A program made the translations under genes and the position numbers. Under the pieces are notes generated by a model, which was not told where the DNA came from, made no database searches, and saw only the letters and a program-made list of their open reading frames with translations. A DNA stretch of 43,850 nucleotides from Acidovorax facilis (GTDB lineage Bacteria; Pseudomonadota; Gammaproteobacteria; Burkholderiales; Burkholderiaceae_C), in assembly GCF_023913775.1 (NCBI RefSeq), contig NZ_JAMXAX010000033.1:1-43850 (forward strand), given 5' to 3'. The stretch's first letter is position 1, and each line of letters opens with the position of its first letter. Positions 35,268 through 43,798 of the stretch are shown here, piece after piece.

Positions 35268-35347
35268 GGCCGCAGCATGTCAGCCCGTCTGGCAAAGCCT
35301 TGTGCCAGATCACCCCTCAGGGCTTGGCACACCGCCATGCTGCGGCC
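35268..35347 (+). ncRNA. Structured RNA element in the DUF349 leader
   Basis: GGCCGCAGCATG (35268-35279) is perfectly complementary to CATGCTGCGGCC (35336-35347), a 12-bp closing stem. Inside it AGCCC (35282-35286) pairs with GGGCT (35320-35324), and TCTGGCA (35288-35294) pairs with TGCCAGA (35303-35309). The nested stems suggest a folded leader or a processed RNA. It matches no riboswitch class I know. No U-run follows it, so it is not a terminator. Confidence 0.5.
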
Positions 35348-35464
35348 TGTTTGCCAAACCCGGTGAAAATAGCCGCTTTGTTGCCCTGGCGCGCGTGCAG
35401 CGCAGTTGCCGGGGCAGGCCTTCAGGCAGTGCGCCCGGGGCCGCCTTTGTTATCCATTGGATCC

Positions 35465-38221
35465 ATGTTTCCATTTTTTTCCCGCAGCAAAATGTCCGAC
35501 GCACCTGAAGTGAATCCGGCCCCGGCCAAAACCCATGAGCCGCATCCGCTTGATGCGCTGACCGGTGGCGCTTTTTCTGCCGCTACCTCAGGCGAGCGCG
35601 CCTCCCGCATTCGTGACTGGCTGGCTACCCAGCCAGACCACGAGCAGTTGCAGGAGGTTTTCAAAGAGTTGAGCGGGCGTGACAAGGGCGCCGCGCGCGC
35701 GGTGCGTGAGCGCCTCGATGAAATCCGCCGCGCCAAGGGCCAGGAGGTCATTGCCGCCGAGTGGGCTGAAAAAGCGCAGGCGCTGCTTGCAGCCCCTAAG
35801 CTCAACATTGCCGATGCCCTGGCATGGCAGCGTGATGCCGCCAAGGCGGGCGCACCGCTGTCCCGCGAGCCCTTGTCTGTGCTCAAGGTACAGGTCGCGG
35901 ATCGCGTGAAGGTGATCGAGGATCTGCAGCACCGCGTTCAGGTGCAGCGTGAGGCGGCTGTGCTGCTGGCCCAGCGCATCGAAGTGCTTTCCACCAAGTC
36001 CTGGCGTGACGCTCAGGCGGCGCTGGAGCTGTTGCGTGCCGATGTGGCCCGCTGGCAGGAACAGGCGCAGGAGTTGACTGGCGATGCCAGCTGGGCCAGT
36101 GTGGAGGCACGTTTCCCCCCCTTGCTCGATGCGTCGCGCACCCAGCTGCTGGTGGTGTGGGAGGCATTCCAGCCCGCTTTGGCCCAGGCTGTGGCGGCCG
36201 CCGAAGATGTCAATGCACCGCTGCCGCCAGTGCCCGTCTGGGCGGATGAGCTGCGTACCGCGCGCGGCCTGCCCACGGAGGCTGCTGCGGCCGCTGCGGC
36301 CGCCAAGCCTGCGCGTGTTGCCAAGCCCAAAGTCGCGCCGGAAGTGATTGAAAAGGCTGCGCATAGTGTGCGGGAGGCCTTGGCGGTCCTCGAAAAGGAA
36401 ACTGCCGAGGGCCATGGGAAGGCCAGTGCCGGGGCTGCAGCCGCGCTGCGCGCCGTGCTCAAGGTGCATGGCAAACACATCGATGGCGCCCTGGAGCAGC
36501 AGGTGCATACGGCCCTGGTGGCGGCTGGTGAGCTGGAAGGCTGGCAACGCTGGAGCGCAGACCAGGTGCGCGAAGACTTGGTGGCCAAGGCGGAGGCCTT
36601 GCTCAATCGCCCTGAGGGCCAGGCCCTGGGCGGCCGCAAGATGCAGGAAACCCTGCGCAACCTGCGCGAGCAGTGGAAACAGGCAGACCAGGGCGGGGCT
36701 CCGAACCACAGCCTGTGGAAGAAATTCGACGAAGCCTGCAACGCTGCGCACAAGGTGGTGGAGGCGTGGCTTGACAAGATCCGCACCGAAGCGGCTGAGC
36801 ACAAGGCCCAACGCCTGGCGCTGATCGAAGAGGTCAAGGCGTGGGCGCAGGAGCATGCCAACTCTGGCGACTGGAAAGCCATCAACCGTGCCCTCCACCA
36901 GTTTGGTGATCGCTGGCGCGAAGGCGGCCATGTGGGCGAGAAGCTGTTTGCGGAACTGCAACCCCTTTGGAAGCAGGCGATTTCCATGGCAGCTGCTCCC
37001 CTGGAAGCTGCACAGAAGGAAAGCCTGGCCCGCCGTCATGCAATGATTGATGAGGCCATGGCCCTTGGTGCGGCCCCCACTTTGCGCATCGATGCGGTCA
37101 AGGCGCTGCAGCAGCGCTGGCAGGCTGAGGCGCAAACCGTGCCCTTGGACCGCAAGCACGAGCAGAAGCTGTGGGATGCGTTTCGCAAACCCATCGATGA
37201 AGCCTTCAACCGCAAGTCGGCAGACCGCGAGCGCGCGGTGACCGAATTGAGCGCACGTGATCGCGTGGTGCTGGAGGCTTCGAAGGCCCTGGAGGCTGCC
37301 AATGCCAGCGGTGATGCGCAGCAGATTCGCGCGGCCATGCAGGCGCTGGAAGCTGCACTGCGCGGTCAGGCCCAGGCGGCAGAAGCTGTGGCCACGGCGC
37401 AAAAGGATGCTCAGGCGCATTCAGAGGCGCAGGCAGGCGCTCTCCCGGTTGCTACCGAGGGTGGCGCCGGTGAATCTGCCGAAACCCCCGATGGTGGTGA
37501 AGTTGCCGAGGTTGCCACTCCAGCGCCCGCAGCGCCTAAGCCTGCTGCCCGGCCTGTGGTGGCAGTGCGCGGTGACGACCGCCCCGGCATGAAGAAGGAT
37601 GCGCCTGCGGCCCCTGGCCGTGGTGCGCGTCCAGGCGACCGCCGCGATGGTCGTCCGGGTGATCGCGATGGCGCCCGTGGCCCGCGTGGCGATGGCCGCA
37701 TGGGCGACCGTGCTGACCGTGGCGGCCGTTTTGGCGAGCGCCCAGCGTTCGAGGACCGCGGCCCCCGCCTGGGTGACACCGCGTTCCGCGCCCAGCGCGA
37801 AGCCATGGAGCATGCCCAGCTGGCCTTGAAGAAGCTGGCGGCTCAGGCTCACGGCGAGGCGCTGACCCAGTTGTTGACGGCCTGGGAGAAGCGCGATGCA
37901 GCGCTGGTGCCCAGCACACAAGATCTGGGTTCGGGTGTGACCGCATCGGTGCGCAGCGCCTGGACTCAAGCGCTGACGGCTGCCCCCAAGGGTGATGCGG
38001 CAGAAGCGCTGCTGCGTCTGGAGATGGCGGCTGAGGCGCCCACTCCGGCGGAGCACATCGCTGCCCGTCGCATGCTGCAGTTGCAGCTGCTGACGCGCCG
38101 CAATGATCCTGCGCCTGCACAGACCTGGGGGCAGGATGTGGCGCGCGTGCTGGCCAGCTCCAGCGATGCAGGCAGCGCACGCCGTTTGCAGAATGTGCTG
38201 AAAACACTGCTGCGCAAGTGA
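35465..38221 (+). CDS. DUF349-repeat protein with RGD/RGG-like tail
   Basis: A 918-residue cytoplasmic, highly charged helical protein. The central part (about 190-650) contains several DUF349-type repeats, seen in segments such as LWKKFDEACNAAHKVVEAW, RWREGGHVGEKLFAELQPLW and QKLWDAFRKPIDEAFNRKSADR. An Ala/Pro-rich linker with many Ala-Glu-Ala runs follows. A disordered Arg/Gly/Asp-rich stretch at about 710-770 (RPGDRRDGRPGDRDGARG) precedes a final helical domain to residue 918. DUF349 function is unknown; the tail resembles RNA-binding disordered segments. The ATG at 35465 begins MFPFFSRSKMSD. A leader with a structured element precedes it; two terminators follow. Confidence 0.85.
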   Translation: MFPFFSRSKMSDAPEVNPAPAKTHEPHPLDALTGGAFSAATSGERASRIRDWLATQPDHEQLQEVFKELSGRDKGAARAVRERLDEIRRAKGQEVIAAEWAEKAQALLAAPKLNIADALAWQRDAAKAGAPLSREPLSVLKVQVADRVKVIEDLQHRVQVQREAAVLLAQRIEVLSTKSWRDAQAALELLRADVARWQEQAQELTGDASWASVEARFPPLLDASRTQLLVVWEAFQPALAQAVAAAEDVNAPLPPVPVWADELRTARGLPTEAAAAAAAAKPARVAKPKVAPEVIEKAAHSVREALAVLEKETAEGHGKASAGAAAALRAVLKVHGKHIDGALEQQVHTALVAAGELEGWQRWSADQVREDLVAKAEALLNRPEGQALGGRKMQETLRNLREQWKQADQGGAPNHSLWKKFDEACNAAHKVVEAWLDKIRTEAAEHKAQRLALIEEVKAWAQEHANSGDWKAINRALHQFGDRWREGGHVGEKLFAELQPLWKQAISMAAAPLEAAQKESLARRHAMIDEAMALGAAPTLRIDAVKALQQRWQAEAQTVPLDRKHEQKLWDAFRKPIDEAFNRKSADRERAVTELSARDRVVLEASKALEAANASGDAQQIRAAMQALEAALRGQAQAAEAVATAQKDAQAHSEAQAGALPVATEGGAGESAETPDGGEVAEVATPAPAAPKPAARPVVAVRGDDRPGMKKDAPAAPGRGARPGDRRDGRPGDRDGARGPRGDGRMGDRADRGGRFGERPAFEDRGPRLGDTAFRAQREAMEHAQLALKKLAAQAHGEALTQLLTAWEKRDAALVPSTQDLGSGVTASVRSAWTQALTAAPKGDAAEALLRLEMAAEAPTPAEHIAARRMLQLQLLTRRNDPAPAQTWGQDVARVLASSSDAGSARRLQNVLKTLLRK

Positions 38222-38290
38222 TGTGAAGTGACGGTGGTGGGCATGTGCACTGCGGTGTGTGTGCCCACAGTGCTTACCGCAACACGCAAG

Positions 38291-38317
38291 ACGAGATCGC
38301 TGGTGGTCTCGTTTTTC
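38291..38317 (+). terminator. Intrinsic terminator after the DUF349 gene
   Basis: ACGAGATC-GCTGGT-GGTCTCGT (38291-38312), an 8-bp stem with one G-U pair, is followed by TTTTC. It lies 70 bases after the stop. Confidence 0.7.
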
Positions 38318-38338
38318 TTGGGCGACCAGAAAACAAAA

Positions 38339-38366
38339 AAGCCGTTGCAACTGCAACGGCTTTTTA
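38339..38366. terminator. Bidirectional intrinsic terminator between DUF349 gene and tRNA-Leu
   Basis: AAGCCGTTGC-AACT-GCAACGGCTT (38339-38362) is a perfect 10-bp stem with TTTTTA on the forward side and an A-run before it (38335-38340), so it works in both directions. It is the terminator of tRNA-Leu copy 1 on the reverse strand and a back-up for the forward gene. Confidence 0.85.
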
Positions 38367-38372
38367 TGTGTT

Positions 38373-38457
<85 letters not shown>

Positions 38458-38474
38458 TTTCAGATCAGCCTCGA

Positions 38475-38504
38475 ATTATAGGATAAGAAACTTGGGCTTC
38501 TGAA
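38475..38504 (-). promoter_or_regulatory. Promoter of tRNA-Leu copy 1
   Basis: On the reverse strand a perfect TATAAT (38480-38475) is preceded at 18 bases by TTCAGA (38504-38499), four of six matches to the -35 consensus. Start would fall about 10 bases before the mature tRNA. Confidence 0.7.
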
Positions 38505-38579
38505 GAGTTTTCAAAAAAATGTGCCGTCGGTTCAAAATTCTTTGGCTGCAACAGGGAGGGCAAAACGTATCGGCAAATA

Positions 38580-38606
38580 AAAAAGCCGCTGTGTGTACAG
38601 CGGCTT
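38580..38606 (-). terminator. Intrinsic terminator of tRNA-Leu copy 2
   Basis: AAGCCGCTG-TACACA-CAGCGGCTT on the reverse strand (38606-38583) forms a 9-bp stem followed by TTTTATT. It lies about 40 bases past the 3' end of the second tRNA gene. Confidence 0.85.
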
Positions 38607-38613
38607 CGATATT

Positions 38614-38642
38614 TTGAAAACCATCGCTGGTTCTCGTTAAAC
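38614..38642 (+). promoter_or_regulatory. rnr: Candidate forward promoter for rnr
   Basis: TTGAAA (38614-38619), a 17-base spacer and TTAAAC (38637-38642). Transcription from here would start near 38649 and run antisense through the whole of tRNA-Leu copy 2 before reaching the rnr start. It is the best forward promoter I see in the gap. Confidence 0.45.
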
Positions 38643-38643
38643 T

Positions 38644-38728
<85 letters not shown>

Positions 38729-38747
38729 ATTTCAGGAAAGTCTAAGA

Positions 38748-41075
38748 TTGTATATCAAAAAAACCACCCCCGGCACGCAGTCCACGCATTTGTCGGACGA
38801 GATTGAAGGCAGCGTGCAAGGGCACCGTGATGGACACGGTTTTGTCATCCGTGACGATGGCGAAGGCGACATCTATATCCCCCCGAACGAAATGCGCGCA
38901 GTCTTGCACAAGGACCGTGTGCGCGTGCGCATCGTCCGCCAGGACCGCCGTGGCCGCCCCGAAGGGCGCGTCGTTGAAATCATTGAGCGTCCGCCCCAGC
39001 CCATCATTGGCCGACTGCTGCAGGAAAGCGGCGTGTGGCTGGTGGCCCCCGAAGACAAACGCTACGGTCAGGATGTACTGATCCCCAAGGGCGCCACCGG
39101 CGCCGCGAAGCCCGGGCAGGTCGTGGTGGTTGAGCTGACAGAACCTCCAGCCTTGTTCGGCCAGCCTGTGGGGCGTATCACCGAAGTGCTCGGTGAAGTG
39201 GACGATCCTGGCATGGAGATCGAGATCGCGGTGCGCAAGTACGGCGTGCCACACGAGTTCTCGGCAGAGTGTCTCGCCCAGGCCAAGGAGCTGCCCGACA
39301 AGGTGCGCGCACAAGACAAGAAGCGCCGCGTGGACCTGACCGACGTGCCCCTGGTCACCATCGACGGCGAAGATGCGCGCGACTTCGACGATGCCGTGTA
39401 CTGCGAGCCCGCCAAGGTCGGCCGCAGCAAGGGCTGGCGCCTGCTGGTGGCGATTGCCGACGTGAGCCACTATGTGGAGACGGGCAGTGCCATCGACATC
39501 GATGCCTACGACCGCGCCACCAGCGTGTACTTCCCGCGCCGCGTGATCCCCATGCTGCCCGAGAAGCTCAGCAATGGGCTCTGCTCTCTGAACCCCGAGG
39601 TAGAGCGCCTGTGCATGGTCTGCGACATGCTGGTCACCGCCAAGGGCGAGGTGCATGCCTACCAGTTCTACCCGGCCGTAATGTTCAGCCATGCGCGCTT
39701 CACGTACACCGAAGTGGCGGCCATCCTGGCCAACACGCGCGGCCCCGAGGCCAGCAAGCGCAAGGACCGCGTCAAGGACCTGCTCAACCTGCATGACGTG
39801 TACCGTGCGCTGCTCATCGCGCGCCAGGCGCGCGGCGCTGTGGACTTCGAGACCACCGAAACACAGATCGTCTGCGACGAAAACGGCCGCATCGAGAAGA
39901 TCGTGCCACGTACCCGTAACGATGCGCACAAACTCATCGAAGAGGCCATGCTGGCCGCCAACGTCTGCAGCGCCGACTTCATCGCCCAGGGCGGACAGCC
40001 CGGCCTGTTCCGTGTGCACGAAGGCCCCACGCCCGAGAAGCAGGAGATCCTGCGCAACTACCTCAAGGCCATGGCTGTGGGCATGACGATCGGCGACGAC
40101 CCGAAACCCGGTGACTTCCAGGCCATCGCCACGGCAACCAAGGACCGGCCCGACGCTCAGCAGATCCACACCATGCTGCTGCGCTCCATGCAGCAGGCCA
40201 TCTACACGCCCGTCAACAGTGGTCACTTTGGCCTGGCGTTCGATGCCTACACGCATTTCACCAGCCCGATCCGGCGCTACCCCGACCTGCTGGTGCACCG
40301 GGTCATCAAGGCCATTCTGAGCAAGACGAAGTACGCGCTGCCGTCCTTGCCTACACCCGGCGAAGCCCATGCCAAGCTGGCCAAGCGGTTGGCGGCCCGC
40401 GTGGCGGCGCCCGGCACCAAGCCCCGCAAGGATGTAGCACCGCCAAGCCGCGACACCCAGGCCTGGGAGGCCGCAGGCCTGCACTGCAGTGCCAACGAAC
40501 GCCGTGCCGACGAGGCCAGCCGCGATGTGGAAGCCTGGCTCAAGTGCAAGTACATGCGCGAGCACCTGGGCGAGGAATACAGCGGCGTGGTCAGCGCAGC
40601 AACGAGCTTCGGCATCTTCGTCACGCTGGACGCGATGTATGTCGAAGGACTGGTGCACATCACCGAGCTCGGCGGCGAGTACTTCAAGTTCGACGAGGCG
40701 CGCCAGGAGCTGCGTGGTGAGCGAACAGGCATCCGCTACGCCATCGGCGCGCGGGTGCGGGTGCAGGTCAGCCGTGTGGACTTGGACGGACGCAAGATCG
40801 ACTTCCGCCTGGTGCGCGAGGGCGAAGAGTTGCTGGGCCGCGCGTTGAAAGACAAGGGCCTGGGCACAGAAGGCGCTGGTGGCGCCCGCAAGGCGGGTGG
40901 CCGGTCCGGTGGACGCAAGTCCGACAAGGGCCCAACCCCATCTGCCACGGAGCAAGCGGGCCTTTCGCGTGAGCGGGCCGCGCGTTCACCGATCCAGTCT
41001 CTGAAAGCATCTGTCAAGAAGGCGGTTGCGGGAAAATCCAGCAAGAGCAAGGCGCGCAAGCCCCGCCGGGGCTGA
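38748..41075 (+). CDS. rnr: Ribonuclease R
   Basis: About 775 residues from a TTG start. N-terminal OB/cold-shock domains (EIEGSVQGHRDGHGFVIRDD at about 18-37), the RNB catalytic domain from about 200 (IDGEDARDFDDAVYCEP holds the metal-binding Asp residues), an S1 domain at about 605-690 (EEYSGVVSAATSFGIFVTLD), and a Lys/Arg-rich tail. It degrades structured RNA 3' to 5'. TTG at 38748 is preferred because AGGAAAG (38734-38740) is correctly spaced and the conserved N-terminus lies just after it; a second TTG at 38790 lacks such a site, and no ATG or GTG fits. The start codon overlaps the -10 box of the divergent tRNA-Leu gene. Confidence 0.93.
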   Translation: MYIKKTTPGTQSTHLSDEIEGSVQGHRDGHGFVIRDDGEGDIYIPPNEMRAVLHKDRVRVRIVRQDRRGRPEGRVVEIIERPPQPIIGRLLQESGVWLVAPEDKRYGQDVLIPKGATGAAKPGQVVVVELTEPPALFGQPVGRITEVLGEVDDPGMEIEIAVRKYGVPHEFSAECLAQAKELPDKVRAQDKKRRVDLTDVPLVTIDGEDARDFDDAVYCEPAKVGRSKGWRLLVAIADVSHYVETGSAIDIDAYDRATSVYFPRRVIPMLPEKLSNGLCSLNPEVERLCMVCDMLVTAKGEVHAYQFYPAVMFSHARFTYTEVAAILANTRGPEASKRKDRVKDLLNLHDVYRALLIARQARGAVDFETTETQIVCDENGRIEKIVPRTRNDAHKLIEEAMLAANVCSADFIAQGGQPGLFRVHEGPTPEKQEILRNYLKAMAVGMTIGDDPKPGDFQAIATATKDRPDAQQIHTMLLRSMQQAIYTPVNSGHFGLAFDAYTHFTSPIRRYPDLLVHRVIKAILSKTKYALPSLPTPGEAHAKLAKRLAARVAAPGTKPRKDVAPPSRDTQAWEAAGLHCSANERRADEASRDVEAWLKCKYMREHLGEEYSGVVSAATSFGIFVTLDAMYVEGLVHITELGGEYFKFDEARQELRGERTGIRYAIGARVRVQVSRVDLDGRKIDFRLVREGEELLGRALKDKGLGTEGAGGARKAGGRSGGRKSDKGPTPSATEQAGLSRERAARSPIQSLKASVKKAVAGKSSKSKARKPRRG

Positions 41076-41100
41076 CACAAGCGGGGACGGCGTACAAAAT

Positions 41101-41172
41101 CACGCTCAAGCTATTGCTCACTAATTAATAGCTGCTAACGCTTTATGGATAAGCGCTAGCAGCTATTTTTAT
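41101..41172. repeat. Dispersed palindromic repeat, copy G (terminator-like)
   Basis: The most complete copy: AGCTATTGCTCACT leads into AATAGCTGCTAACGCTT (41126-41142) and AAGCGCTAGCAGCTATT (41151-41167), which pair over 17 positions with a single mismatch around an 8-base loop. TTTTTATT follows on the forward side, so it should work as an intrinsic terminator for rnr. The TAA stop of the convergent hydrolase gene (41169-41171) lies at its right edge. Confidence 0.85.
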
Positions 41173-42161
41173 TGGATTTTCGGGGTGGTCTCGCGCGGGG
41201 TCGTGGCCACAACGCCCAAGAAGCGGGCGTACCGCTGCGCCGTCTCTTTGGGCGCCTCCATCATGGGCAGGTGGCCAATGCCGGGCAGTGCTTCGGCATG
41301 GGCGTGGGGCAACAGCTTCTGCAAAGTCTGCAGTCCAGAGTGGTCGAACACGCGGTCGCTCTCGCCCCACAGGGCGAGGATGGGGTGGTGCTGCAACGTG
41401 CTCAGTCGTTGCTCCAGCAGGTAGCGGTCTTTGAGCTGCGCGTCCCACAGGCGCGTGTTGGAGGTGGCGTTGCGCAGCGCTTCTTGTTCAGACGCATGCA
41501 GGATGGGGTAGGGCAAAAAGGGGCGCTTTTCAAACACCAGATCCATCATGGCACCGAAGGCTGCGGCATCGTGGGTTACCAGCGGGCGTTGTCCGGTGTC
41601 GATGAGGCGGTCCATGGTGCTGGGCTGGGGCGAGCGAATGCCGTGGGGTGCGCCGATGAACGCCACGCTGGCCACGCGCTCGGGATGCTGCAAAGCAAAG
41701 AGAGCGGCGATGGTGCCGCCCATTGAGTTGCCCGCCAGATGCACTTTCGCAAGGCCGAGCGCGTCCAGAAACGCGGCCAGCCGCGTGACGTGGGCGGCGT
41801 AGTCGTAGGGCTGGTCGTCCCGCCGCGTGCTCTCGCCAAAGCCCGGGATATCTGGGGCAATCACCCGGTACTGGCCGGTGAGCGGTCGCGCAAAATCCAC
41901 CCAATGATCTTTCTCCGCAAAAATGCCGTGCAGCAGAACGATGGGTGTGTCACTGCCGTGGGCCGGCGCGGGGTTTGGGGGCGTGCCGTTGTCTAGGTAG
42001 TGGATGGTGTGCATGGCCGCATCGGCGGTTTTTTCTTCCAAGCCGGACAGATGGCGATTGGCGCTGAGCAGAGGCTCTTTGAACAGCGAAGGTGCCCCGT
42101 AGTAGAGGCCGACCGTGCCCAGTACCAGAGCCGTTGCGACAGAAATAACGATGCGTTTCAA
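41169..42161 (-). CDS. Alpha/beta-fold hydrolase with N-terminal membrane anchor or signal
   Basis: A 330-residue hydrolase. The first 25 residues (MKRIVISVATALVLGTVGLY) form a signal peptide or anchor, so it probably acts in the periplasm. Motifs: IVLLHGIFAEKDHW (about 73-86), APDIPGFGEST (about 100-110), nucleophile GNSMGG (about 143-148), an acid Asp in LWGESDRVFDHSG (about 270-282), and His in LPGIGHLPMMEAP (about 295-307). Substrate is unknown. Its stop codon sits at the edge of repeat copy G. It starts divergently from an AraC-type regulator 130 bases away, which may control it. Confidence 0.88.
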   Translation of the reverse strand: MKRIVISVATALVLGTVGLYYGAPSLFKEPLLSANRHLSGLEEKTADAAMHTIHYLDNGTPPNPAPAHGSDTPIVLLHGIFAEKDHWVDFARPLTGQYRVIAPDIPGFGESTRRDDQPYDYAAHVTRLAAFLDALGLAKVHLAGNSMGGTIAALFALQHPERVASVAFIGAPHGIRSPQPSTMDRLIDTGQRPLVTHDAAAFGAMMDLVFEKRPFLPYPILHASEQEALRNATSNTRLWDAQLKDRYLLEQRLSTLQHHPILALWGESDRVFDHSGLQTLQKLLPHAHAEALPGIGHLPMMEAPKETAQRYARFLGVVATTPRETTPKIQ

Positions 42162-42291
42162 GAAGCGTTCTCCAAGGATATGGCTGCGTGCATGCCTGGG
42201 GCTGCTGCTTCAAGTGTCAACACCTGCTCGGCCCCTGGCGGGAGAGGCAAGGCTACGGAGAACGCGGAAAAAAAACTTGTAGGTTTGGGCT

Positions 42292-43032
42292 ATGCCAGCA
42301 CGCAACACACTGACCCTGGGCACTGACCGGGCGCTCTACGTCGGAGAGATCCCGGCCACGGGCTGGCACTGCCATGCGTCGCCGGTGCTTCTAATGGGGC
42401 TCTCGGGTCGGTTCGCGGTGCACTGGGGGGCAGGGCGTGTGGAGACCTGCCACAGCGCGCTGGTGGATGCGGGCGTGGAGCACCTGTTCGACCCTTGCGG
42501 CGAGACGGTTGCCCTGGTGTACCTGGAGCCCGATTCGCGCGAAGCACGGGGGTTGCGCGGTCTGTTCCGGCAAGAGGGTGGCGTGGTGTTGGATGTCGCA
42601 GTCTCCGTGGGCGCGCGCAGCGCCATGGAGCGTTATCTGCATCACTTCGACCTGCCCGCCTTGCTGCGTTGCCCGCTCGATAACGAGGTGGCGCCGCTGG
42701 ACCCACGCGTGGCGCGCAGCCTGCATGTGCTGCGCCATCCGCAGGCGGGGCGGGTGGCACGGGGTGACCTGGCCTCGGGCGTCCAGCTTTCAGCGTCGCG
42801 TTTCAACCACCTGTTTCGCGCCGAAATGGGGGTGAGCTTGCGCACCTATCGGGTCTGGTCCCAGGTGCGGCTGGCGATGGTGGGGCTGGCGGTCAGTCCG
42901 CGCCTGACCGACGCGGCGTTGCACGGCGAGTTTTCTGATTCGGCCCACTTCAGCCGCATGTTCCGGCAGACCTTTGGCATGACACCGTCGAGCGTGCTCA
43001 AGCCGCTCAAGACGGTGACCTTGCTGGCCTGA
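42292..43032 (+). CDS. AraC-family transcriptional regulator
   Basis: A 246-residue regulator. A cupin-like N-terminal half (about 20-110) has TGWHCHASPVLLMGLSG. The C-terminal HTH pair (about 150-240) has LASGVQLSASRFNHLFRAEMG and FSDSAHFSRMFRQTFGMTP. It is shorter than most AraC proteins because the sensing half is compact. The divergent hydrolase gene is the most likely target. The start ATG at 42292 has only a weak ribosome-binding site (GTAGG upstream). Confidence 0.87.
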   Translation: MPARNTLTLGTDRALYVGEIPATGWHCHASPVLLMGLSGRFAVHWGAGRVETCHSALVDAGVEHLFDPCGETVALVYLEPDSREARGLRGLFRQEGGVVLDVAVSVGARSAMERYLHHFDLPALLRCPLDNEVAPLDPRVARSLHVLRHPQAGRVARGDLASGVQLSASRFNHLFRAEMGVSLRTYRVWSQVRLAMVGLAVSPRLTDAALHGEFSDSAHFSRMFRQTFGMTPSSVLKPLKTVTLLA

Positions 43033-43035
43033 GGC

Positions 43036-43764
43036 TCAGCGTCCGCCCACGCGCCGCGCCAGCACACTGGCCGTCAGCGCCTGGCGCGCTGGCCAATCAT
43101 CAGCCGCCTGGCCATGCTGGTACACCGCTTCACTCGCAGCGCGCAAGGCGCTCGCGCCAGCGGCCAGGTGGGCGCCCACCATGCCTGCCAGCACATCGCC
43201 CGTACCCGCCGTGGCCAGGCGCGCATTGCCCGTGGGGTTGATGGCCGGGACGCGGTCGGGTGCGGCAACCACGGTGCCCGAGCCCTTGAGCACGGCCACG
43301 CAGTTGAACTGGTTGGCCAGCTGCTGCGCGGCCCCAAGCCGGTTGGCCTGGACCTCGGCGGTGGTCAGACCCAGCAGGCGGGCGGCCTCCAGCGGGTGCG
43401 GTGTGAGCACCGTGGCTTGCCCGTGCTGTCCGCGTGCCACCACCAGCGCGTGCAGTGCGGCCTGGGTGGCGATGGTGTTGAGCGCGTCGGCATCCAGCAC
43501 CAGTCGGGCCGCGCGGGTGATGACCTCGGGCAGAACGCGTGCGATGGCCTGCCCGCCGCCACAGCCGCAGACCACGGTGAGCTGTTCCAGTGCCAGTGCG
43601 TCAAAGCGGCGGAACATCAACTCCGGCTGCTGTGGGTCGAGTTGCTGCTGGCCGTTGTCGAGCAAAGCCACCAGCACACGGCCCGCGCCGCTGTGCAGAG
43701 CGGCCGAAGCGGCCAGCAGTGCGGCGCCCGCCATGCCCATACCCCGCGCCCATGCCAGCCACAA
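43036..43764 (-). CDS. nnr: NAD(P)HX dehydratase domain of Nnr, cut off from its N-terminus
   Basis: About 240 residues of the NnrD (ADP-dependent NAD(P)H-hydrate dehydratase) fold. GMGMAGAALLAASAALHSGAG is near the start, then VLDADALNTI, VLTPHPLEAARLLG, CVAVLKGSGTVV and ATAGTGDVLAGMVG (the C-terminal catalytic/nucleotide-binding region). The domain normally begins about 15 residues earlier with an HKGSYGDVAVVGG-type strand. Here that strand is encoded on the opposite DNA strand at 43760-43798, and a TAG stop (43771-43773) interrupts the frame. The open frame restarts at a TTG (43764), but the protein would lack the first strand of the fold. Likely a broken gene, or a sequence error. Confidence 0.75.
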   Translation of the reverse strand: MWLAWARGMGMAGAALLAASAALHSGAGRVLVALLDNGQQQLDPQQPELMFRRFDALALEQLTVVCGCGGGQAIARVLPEVITRAARLVLDADALNTIATQAALHALVVARGQHGQATVLTPHPLEAARLLGLTTAEVQANRLGAAQQLANQFNCVAVLKGSGTVVAAPDRVPAINPTGNARLATAGTGDVLAGMVGAHLAAGASALRAASEAVYQHGQAADDWPARQALTASVLARRVGGR

Positions 43765-43798
43765 AGGCAGCTATGGCGACGTGGCTGTGGTGGGCGGC
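43759..43798 (+). other. Inverted 40-bp segment inside nnr
   Basis: Forward-strand codons from 43760 read HKGSYGDVAVVGG, which is the conserved opening strand of the NnrD domain, yet both flanks of nnr are read on the reverse strand. Flipping this segment would place the motif directly in front of GLAWARGMGMAG, in frame and where the family has it. A local inversion or an assembly/strand-switch error explains this best. Confidence 0.7.

Noticed and set aside
35231-35360. GGGGGCTGTTCCC start resembling the SRP 4.5S RNA 5' end
   Set aside because: The invariant apical loop sequence of SRP RNA (GTCAGGTCCGGAAGGAAGCAG type) is absent.
38458-38643. Integrated element between the duplicated tRNA-Leu genes
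   Set aside because: The 186-base spacer holds only a promoter, a terminator and AT-rich DNA; there is no integrase or attachment-like repeat beyond the tRNA itself.
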